64,000 bases of DNA from Marthasterias glacialis (lineage: Eukaryota > Echinodermata > Asteroidea > Forcipulatida > Asteriidae): contig OU452221.1 of assembly GCA_911728455.2 (NCBI GenBank), forward strand, positions 8,319,047 to 8,383,046, written 5' to 3'. This document shows positions 56,410 through 64,000 of this stretch, one piece after another (position 1 is the first letter of the stretch; the number at the start of each line of letters is the position of its first letter). The notes under the pieces were generated by a model that was not told where the DNA came from, did not search any database, and saw nothing but the letters and a program-made list of their open reading frames with translations. A program made the position numbers and the translations under genes.

Positions 56410-58700
56410 GATAGACACCCCCAATTCCTCCCACCCCCAGACTTGTACTGAGGAGAGACAGCAGCTATCCCACCTCAGAGTCTGATAATGAAACAACACA
56501 AGACTTTTGTAAACCAGTGCCTGATTTCACAAAGAGATCAAATTCAATTTGTGATGAATATTTTTATCCCTGTAATAATTTGTAGTGTGACATGACATTT
56601 TGCTCAACATTAAAGATTGATTCATTGGTTTACTCGTTATTATGACGGATCTTAGGGCTTTTTTTACTTAACCAGTAAAACTGTTGTTTGTGAAGAAAAT
56701 CTTGACAACACATTTTTCATACTGTTTGGAGGTGGGTGGTTTATTATCAACAGTGTCCACTTTGTATATCGCTTGAAATATAATATTACTGTTATGACTT
56801 ATACAAATTATTTACAAATTATTGTTTTTAATATCAGTATTCAAATCATCTTACAGGCCTGGAATTTCAGTCGATAAGAGCCAAGGAAAACAAGAGTTTC
56901 TTTAGGAACCTTTTGAAAAGCCATCCAAGGGTGTAGAGACGAGGCGGGGTGTAAGGGGATGTGACCCCCCCACCCTGCCAATAATTTTTTTAGTCATATT
57001 TTGAGCCTCAGTCAGCAAATAAAGCACCGAGTCAAATACAACTATTGCATCCGTACTAAAGTTCAGTTATTTTGTTGACTAAAACACATTGTTTTTCCTT
57101 TAGCTCACTAAATTTGCAAAATTGTTTGTTGCTTTGACATTATTTCATACAGTGGGGCTGCATACTGGGCACACTATGTCTTTCATTCCTTGACATTTTT
57201 TTCACTTTGAATTAGTTTGGAGAACATTGGAAGTTAGCCTGTTTGGGAAACTGGCTTTCATACACGCAACCAAAAGTAAATGCCAGTCGGCTAATTGGCT
57301 TCCGTACACCCTCCCAAAGAAATTGTCCCCCCCCCCCTCCTAGTAGAACAGCTCCCCCAGCCTCTGGACACTGACATTCATTTGCTATAAGCTGGCAATT
57401 TTAACTGAAATTTCCCCCTCTACAAATATATGTGCACTGCCCACCTTGGCCCCTTCAAAAAAGATGCTGGCTACGCCACTGGGTGATGGCTTTTTGGAAT
57501 TACTGAAATTGCAGGCCTTGTCCTAATTTTACATAAGTGTACATAAACTGAATTATATGTAAAGGAAGTGTTGTGGTATCATGGATAGATTTTATGCAGT
57601 TTTTGATAGATTCTGAAATACGTGATTGTGTTTTGGGTTGTACTTACTGGAGGCGGTTCACATTTAGAAAGATTTATCATTTCATGAAAGTGTTTAAAAT
57701 TGCCGTTGTGAACGGATGATACGTGGCACAATAACCAAGGCAATTATTAGGGATTTTAGAGGCACGATATAATTGTGAACGTTAGAAAGTTGCATTGTTT
57801 AACCAAGGTTTAACTCTCCTACTGTTTGACCATTCAATATCATCTACTGTGGTTTTTTTTTTTGAGTGATAAAAATAAATAAATTAAACCCTCTTTTTGG
57901 TGTACCAACGAAAACCTAGTGTTGAACATTTCTTGAAAGATTTGTTTCAGCCTTGTGGTGTCTCTTTTGAGTAGATTTTGTTTAAATGGTTTACTGAACA
58001 ATTTATCGGTTATGTTTTTAAATAGATGTCTTCACAACAGTTATATAATATTATTTTCAAAAATAATATACATATGCCAAAAAGTTAACAAATAAAACAA
58101 TTTTTATAAAATAAAGATTACATGTATGTACATGTATGTGATGCATCATACTCCATTAAAAACAAATATGTAAATGTGGATCATATAATGTATCATAAAT
58201 AGGCCTAAATGAAATAAAAAGTTCACATCTGGGTTGGCTTATCATGTTATAAATTCTTACAGTTGATTTAAAATCTGTGGATGCTCCGTTTAAAATACAA
58301 CCCTCGACCCTACCACAAGCCCCTGTGGCATTTTCCCCCTTTCATCCATAACAAAATTTACTTAGATTACATTGATGTGCAAATAAGGGTTAACTCCTAT
58401 GGTTTATAAAGACAAAGTACTGGATGTTTAATTGTTGAAACAACACATGGATATTTTCAATTTCATAAATCTGCTAATCGGCTAATCAATTGCTGGGCAC
58501 CAGTCACTAAAATGTAAATATTACAGGACATTTTGGCTGACTGCATGTTTGTTTATGCTAAGCAAAATACTTATGTGCTTGCCAGCTTATGAATTTAAGC
58601 CTATGGCCATGTCCGAATTGGCGGCTACGGCTACGTGACCACGTCAACATACGTTGAACCATTGGCCGTGTCCGAATCGATGGCTTGGGCTGTGGCTACG
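56410..58700 (+). other. CCDC66 3' UTR and following gene-free sequence
   Basis: 56,458-56,504 repeats part of the preceding coding exon ('cagctatcccacctcaga', then 'aatgaaacaaca'). Candidate poly(A) signals are ATTAAA at about 56,611 and AATAAA at about 57,018. A C-rich run sits near 57,330. No other exon is visible up to the SINE at 58,708. Confidence 0.5.
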
Positions 58701-58707
58701 TCGTGGG

Positions 58708-58960
58708 GTGTCGTGGCCGAGCGGTTAAGATCACCGGACTCAAGTTCTGGAGTTGTTGGCAGCAGTGTGTGGGTTCGAATCCCTGTCGCGGCACTTGTGT
58801 CCTTGAGCAAGATACTTTACCATAATTGCTTTGTCCTTCGGATGGGACATTAAGCCGTAGGTCCCGTGTACAAGGATAGGTATTGCACGTAAAAGAACCA
58901 AGAACACTTATCGTGGAAGAGTAGGGGAATTACCCCGGTGTTTCTGGTTCACATAGCAAG
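58708..58960 (+). mobile_element. tRNA-derived SINE
   Basis: A box tggccgagcggttaag (58,714) and B box ggttcgaatcc (58,772-58,782) lead into the same body as the copy at 44,989 ('cacttgtgtccttgagcaag', 'ttaagccgtaggtcccg', 'gtaaaagaac'). The 3' end is truncated relative to that copy. The A/B region is the best preserved of the family here, but the attached body shows it is not a tRNA gene. Confidence 0.85.
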
Positions 58961-61677
58961 CACCCTTATCTACAGGTTTCTTCAGGCTTGAGAGCTACAG
59001 TGATTAAGTTCACGTATGAGACATCCTTGGTTTCATTACCAGAAATGTATAATAATAATAAAAGAACGCCGAAAAGTCTCTTCTCCAACATTGTCGTTTT
59101 ATCCATGCATAGCCATAGCCGAAGTCGCTTAATACTGTCACGGCCATAGATTGCCCTTGGCAACAGCCACCTCAAGCAGAAAATATGGCTTGATGAATGG
59201 TTAATTATTATTTACAGGATCTGGCAATCGTGTTGTGAGAGAAACAATGTGATTGGACAGTGTTTTCTCAGGGAAAGGTCAATTTGATATTTTTCTTTCT
59301 CACCGAAGTTACTTTTCCATCAACTGTCACTCCCGATAAACAAGCAAACAATGTTGTACTTTATGTACATATTTAACAAGTGAAAGTATCTATGAAAGCG
59401 AAATTGGCCTTCAAACAATCTTTTGATTCATAAAGGTGAGCATTGTTCGAAAAAGGAAATGAAACTATTACAGGAAGGTTTTGGGATTTTTCCCGAGTAC
59501 AGATAAGACGTTGAATTACCAGCGTGTAGTGTGCTGTATGTTGTGATAAGCAATGTGTAAAAGCAACTGCAAAGTTTTTGTGTGTTTTTTTTCCCCTGAA
59601 CTTTCAAGTGGAGGAAATGCTTTTGAGAATAATTAAACTTGTTCTGATGTTTTTAGGGGAGCGTTTTGGCGACCCCGACCAGAAACATGACCGTGTGATT
59701 TCGGTGCTGGTTTCATGGTTGAGCGTTTTTGGTGTGTTCGGTTCAGCCGCGGAGGCACAGCTGTTCCGACCAAACCGTATCAGCGAGTTACTGGCTGGAT
59801 AGGCTTGGTGTCAAGATGACGGATTCCACAAACTAACGAAATAATGTCAACAGAACTCTTTCAAAAATGACATGCCTTGTAGCAAACCCCCCCCCCCCCC
59901 AAAAAAAAAAAAAAAAAAAAAAAAAAACAATGTTGATAAGATTATACTAAGAATAAGTTCCATTACTTGAGGTAACACGAGGCCTTTATAATTGAGAGCA
60001 GCAATATTTCAAGAGATGCACCTACGTCAAAAATTGTTTCTGGTTACCGGCCCGTTTTTGCGTAGCTCTCGGAAATTGTTTCAGTCAGTAAATGTTACGC
60101 CAGAAACTTGTTTCTGGTTCGGATCGACAGAACACACCCCAGTATTGTAGTGGCACATTTTTTATTTATTTTTTGGGGGTGGGGTGGGGCTAGGTATATC
60201 AATGGATTGAATAACACAGAAAATCACACTTTAAAATATGAGTTAGTATACAATTGGTAGGCCTATACATAAACTTAAAACTACTTGATTGGTTTGAACT
60301 ATTCTAGAATGATTATGTTAAAAGGGTGAAAAAGAGAAGAAGAAATAGGCCTATATAAAGTGCTGAATATGGATACCTCTTTGTACACACTCAAAATGTT
60401 TTGATAAAACATTATAATTACCAAGATTACACATTCTGCAAAAAGTGGTAATGGCCTCACACTTCGACCCAAGCATGGGTCTTTCTCAGAGGCTGAAAAT
60501 ACAAGTTCTAGCGACTATCATCTTAAGGGGCTTGTCACACAGGGCAATTGTTACTGGCAACCTGGAAGCAACCAACTGCACCGCACGCAAAAGGAACACT
60601 TTGGTAGCACAGGAGTGCATTTTCTAATAATGTCTTACAATCCTCAAGAACATTAGATGAACATTAAAATGTGAATGCCTTTTCTTCTTGGAGATTGCCT
60701 GGAACTGGTTGCCTGTAGATTGCCTCGTGTGACATGGGCCTTAGGTTTTAAGGACCTTGAGACACGAGAGGCAATTTACAGGCAACTACTGTCAGACAAT
60801 ATCAAAGAAGAAAGAACATTCACATTAAATGTTCACATAATCTTAGTAAAGGACAGTAAGGTGATGTTCAACAAAATGTATCTTGTCGAACCGAAGTTTT
60901 CATTTTGAATGCAGTAGAGTTGGTTGCCTCCTAGTTGCACGTATACAAATTGTCACGCGCGACACGGCCTTAAGATTGCTTTTATATATAGCTTCCACGG
61001 ATCATAACCTGAAGATAATTAACGGGTTTTAACCTGATGGGACAGCCTGTTCAGTATCACCACAAATACACTTCAACCGTTGGTATCGCTGTTTTTTTCC
61101 CTATTATTACTATTATTTAATTGCTATTATTAGAAAGCACCACCTCATCGCCGCCAGCGGCGGAAGTAAATACAATTACAGGAGATAACAGTTAGTAATA
61201 AAAAAAAACATAAAGCGAAAGTACTGTTGTCACTAGTATAGCGATGGGGTTATGATAACAAAAAAGGGAAAAACACAACACTAAATATTCAAACTGTAAA
61301 AAAAATGATGTATGCCTTTTGGACTGGTGGGTGACTTGGTTCAAAACAAGAGATCTGATGAGTTAAAATAAACAAACAAAAACAAAGCAGCACTTAGGAA
61401 AGGCGCAGAAATGGGTTGTGAAATGTTTATTATTATTTTTTAATTTCGATAAAAAAAAACATGTCAGCCGTTAGGCTGAATTGCGTTTTAAATTTACACT
61501 TTTACAAAATAAACAAAAACAGCAGGAACAATTTAAGCAACACACGTTCACAAGTTGTAGTGAAAGAAGATATTACTTCTTGGATGTTGGCTTAGTAAAG
61601 AAGAAACTCCGACCCGGGTCAGTCTCGGGCGTTGTCTGGTATCATTAACCATCACAATCATTACAGGGTCCTAGTCT
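58961..61677. other. Gene-free interval between convergent genes
   Basis: It holds a C-run followed by a long A-run (59,887-59,928), a copy of the 'atggcctcacacttcgaccc' repeat (60,450) and a weak inverted pair about 'cttgtcacac' and 'gcgacacggccttaa' (60,528-60,972) that may be another MITE. The left-hand 74-codon frame at 59,578 has no motif. The right end should contain the 3' UTR of the minus-strand membrane-protein gene. Confidence 0.45.
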
Positions 61678-64000
61678 TCATGGGTGCTCCGGCAATGATG
61701 GACATGATCTCATGAAGACTTCATCTCTCCACGAAAGTTTACTTTTCAGTGACGGCGACAGGATTTGGTCACGTCCGGAGAGAGGATCCAGTCTCTGCCT
61801 CGGATGATGGTTGGTGCTGCGGTCGTATGATGGCTGAGTTGAGACAGAGCTGTTGATGTAGTCACACATCTCGGTGAATTGAGATGAGGCAACACTAAAC
61901 CTGGAAGGGTAAGCCATTAGCTTCTTGAACAAATCCAGGTGGGACTGAGACTCCAGATACAAGGCTTCTTGTGAACAAAGGATTCCACAACGATTATCCC
62001 ATCCATCCTCCAACTCACTAATCCCCCGCCCATGATCCCCGCCCATTCCCCTACAAGCTCCAGAGACACAGTTCGAAGCTGTGTGTGGACACCCTTGCTT
62101 CCAAACTGGTGGGGCTTGTATTCTACCTGCCGCTCCACAACTACATGCTCCACCCAACTCCCTTCCCACGTCTTCACCCCTGAGAAGATGATCAAAAGGG
62201 TAGACATCAGAATTGGGAAACTGTTGCCTCTGAGTGGGTTGCTCCTGCTCACTTGGGTACAAACCTTGCAACTGGTGTGGGACCACGTTGGGTATGTCAT
62301 GGAGATCGCAAACTGTGTGTTGTGGCGCTATTCCCGATGCAGTAGGTATTGTTGATGTGCTGGGCTGATACAAGTTGGGCTGACATATTTCTTCTTGGGA
62401 CAGGTCTTTCATCGGTCGCTTCCACAAATCAGGATGATCATCTAATGTGGGAGCAGTCATCACGCCTAAAGTGTTAAAGAAAGAATAGAGCCTTTATGAA
62501 AAAGGAGAAAAAGGTTCCTTCGAAGAGGGCTTGATGTGATTGATTATCAAACCGCGCTCATTTTGGCTACAGGAGCTGCATACTCAAAAGGAGTTGACGG
62601 TGTTCCATAAAGGGCTAAAGGCCCTATGAACAGGTCAATATTGAAAGGCCTTATGATACAAGTTTAAAAGTCCCTAATAAAAGTCCCTAATATATGTCTA
62701 TTATTATTATTATTATAAAGTGGGTAATTGAAATAAATATTGAAGAAAACAAAATAAAGTATTAAAAGAAACATGTTTGTGAAGTGTCTATGGAAAATAT
62801 AATGTTCATGTATCATTATCACATCTAATCTAATTGCGTGACTGATTTAAAATTTTAGGAAATGGCGATGTCTAGAGTATGTGGTTGTTTAGGCCGTCGA
62901 TGTTCTAACTACTCTTATCATGCTCCCCTTTATTTCTCCTGTTATTCTGCAACTCTTCCATTTCCATGTCGTCAACGTTCCCCGTCAACCCCGCTTGCCC
63001 TCGCTTCTTCCATGAACGGATGCAGTAGGCACTGGCCGCCAGCAATCCAACGCAGGCCACTGGCCCTGCGATGACGGCCACGCGCCAGGTGGCATTATCG
63101 GCCTCTTGTCTGACCGACTGGAGGGATGGCTGGGTTGTTTGGGTCTGTGGTTGGGGCACTGATGACGACGTTGGGACTGGAGACGTTCTGGTCTGTGTTG
63201 TGATATCTTTGTTTGCCTGAAGACGAGTTGTTCGAGGTTGCGGGACTGCTGTAACAAAAAATATATCTATAAACAATGGCAAAGATTACATAATGTTTTT
63301 GAGAACCCGCTACCTTTATACGTAATATTCAGAGGAAAATTACACTCATTGGTTTTGGGAATGTACATTCATTTTTATCCTCTAGTTTTCAACAAACCAT
63401 CCAAGAATCATTTGAAAACCAAATTAAAGTGACTTTGTTTTCGTGAAAACAACGTAAACCTTTATTTGTTTGTATTTTTTGGGGTTTTTGCCAGGGATTC
63501 TGTGTACACTCTTAAAAAAAAAAAAAAAAAAAAAAAGCAATAGACCGATCCATTAAGACCCGCCCCGTACGTGTTGACCAATCACAACCTTAAGTACGCC
63601 ACTGCAAGTCCGACAAAAGTCCGACACAATAAAATCCTATTGGAAAATGTAAACATGCGTGCGCGTACTTATAGCGCGCGCGTTCATGTCGTGCAGTGTG
63701 GCGTTGAAGAGACGCACATTGTGCTGCCCAAGTATACGGTGGTGATGTAGCCAATGTTGTGATTGGTCAATATGTTTAGGGGGCGGGGCTTAATAGATCG
63801 GTCCATTGAATGAGCAGCTGTGATCCGTGGGTCTTCAATTTTCTCCACTTTGACAGTATATTTCAGACAGAAATATTTGTCTGTCATAGTGCCCGCACGT
63901 CTGCTTTACGGTCCGACTTACCTGCTGGTATATGGAAATCTGTATATCCAGTTTGACGACAGTTATTAACGCCGCACACTTCTGGATTGGTGGGTTTCAC
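61678..64000 (-). CDS. Single-pass membrane protein of unknown family, 3' part (gene runs off the right edge)
   Basis: Three minus-strand exons join in phase: 64000-63922 (partial), 63248-62913 and 62465-61678. Their order gives an extracellular cysteine-bearing segment (NPEVCGVNNCRQTGYTDFHI), then a threonine/proline/glutamine-rich stalk likely to be O-glycosylated. One hydrophobic helix of about 21 residues follows (RVAVIAGPVACVGLLAASAY), then a basic stop-transfer (RSWKKR), an acidic patch and a cytoplasmic tail of roughly 300 residues. The tail has no domain I can name. It includes a cysteine/glycine-rich middle and LFKKLMAYPSRF near the end. The layout is that of a type I receptor. A TNF-receptor-like identity is possible from the cysteines but unproven, and no death domain is visible. 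Phases and splice sites are consistent. Confidence 0.7.
63538..63808. mobile_element. TIR element of the CAATAGACCGATC family, copy 2
   Basis: caatagaccgatccattaag and its near-complement ending atcggtccattg bound a 271-bp element lying in an intron of the right-edge gene. A 20-plus A-run precedes it directly. The same ends as 23,746-24,211 but a different, shorter interior ('gcgcgcgcgttc'). Confidence 0.8.

Noticed and set aside
44848-58782. tRNA genes suggested by A- and B-box sequences
   Set aside because: The boxes are followed by a shared non-tRNA body in several copies, and cloverleaf pairing is not evident. They are SINE heads.
59578-59802. 74-codon frame as a possible small gene
   Set aside because: No recognisable domain, signal or splice sites. 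The length is within chance expectation.
61678-62463. Death domain or TNF-receptor tail in the right-edge protein
   Set aside because: I could not align the tail to the helical pattern of a death domain, and the ectodomain visible here is too short.

Overview
This is animal nuclear DNA: spliced genes with GT-AG introns, a dense mixture of transposon remnants, tRNA-headed SINEs and long tandem arrays. No bacterial or organellar features are present. The gene content (a CYP4-type P450 cluster beside CCDC66) together with Ty3/gypsy, DIRS-like and L2/CR1-like elements and abundant hairpin MITEs suggests a marine invertebrate deuterostome, most likely an echinoderm. That assignment is an inference and low confidence.

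Layout. (1) 1-3,440: the last exon of a CYP4 gene that begins left of the window (+), then an antisense two-exon CYP4 fragment carrying frameshifts. (2) 3,790-11,300: a broken DIRS-like element (RNase H plus tyrosine recombinase), a 51-bp tandem array and several non-autonomous DNA transposons whose target duplications point to Tc1/mariner, Mutator-like and hAT families. (3) 11,308-29,495: a complete ten-exon CYP4 gene (+, 517 aa predicted). Its first intron carries a degenerate antisense Ty3/gypsy element with both LTRs (11,888-20,075). (4) 29,500-38,790: an L2/CR1-like LINE, duplicated unknown sequence, a TIR element, and a 102-bp satellite of 23 monomers with higher-order structure. (5) 38,793-56,409: a complete 15-exon gene for CCDC66, a centrosome, cilium and microtubule protein (+, 1,063 aa predicted). 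(6) 56,410-61,670: 3' UTR and repeats. (7) 61,678-64,000: the 3' part of a gene (-) for an unrecognised single-pass membrane protein.

The P450 is expected to act in the ER on fatty-acid-like substrates. CCDC66 is cytoskeletal. The right-edge gene encodes a receptor-like surface protein. I see no functional link between the three. The most unusual signal is a repeated pattern: five tandem duplications each include an exon boundary or exon end of the two intact genes. They copy splice acceptors, a donor, a start codon and part of the last coding exon. The clearest is a 68/65-bp alternating minisatellite that runs in register into the acceptor of CCDC66 exon 11.
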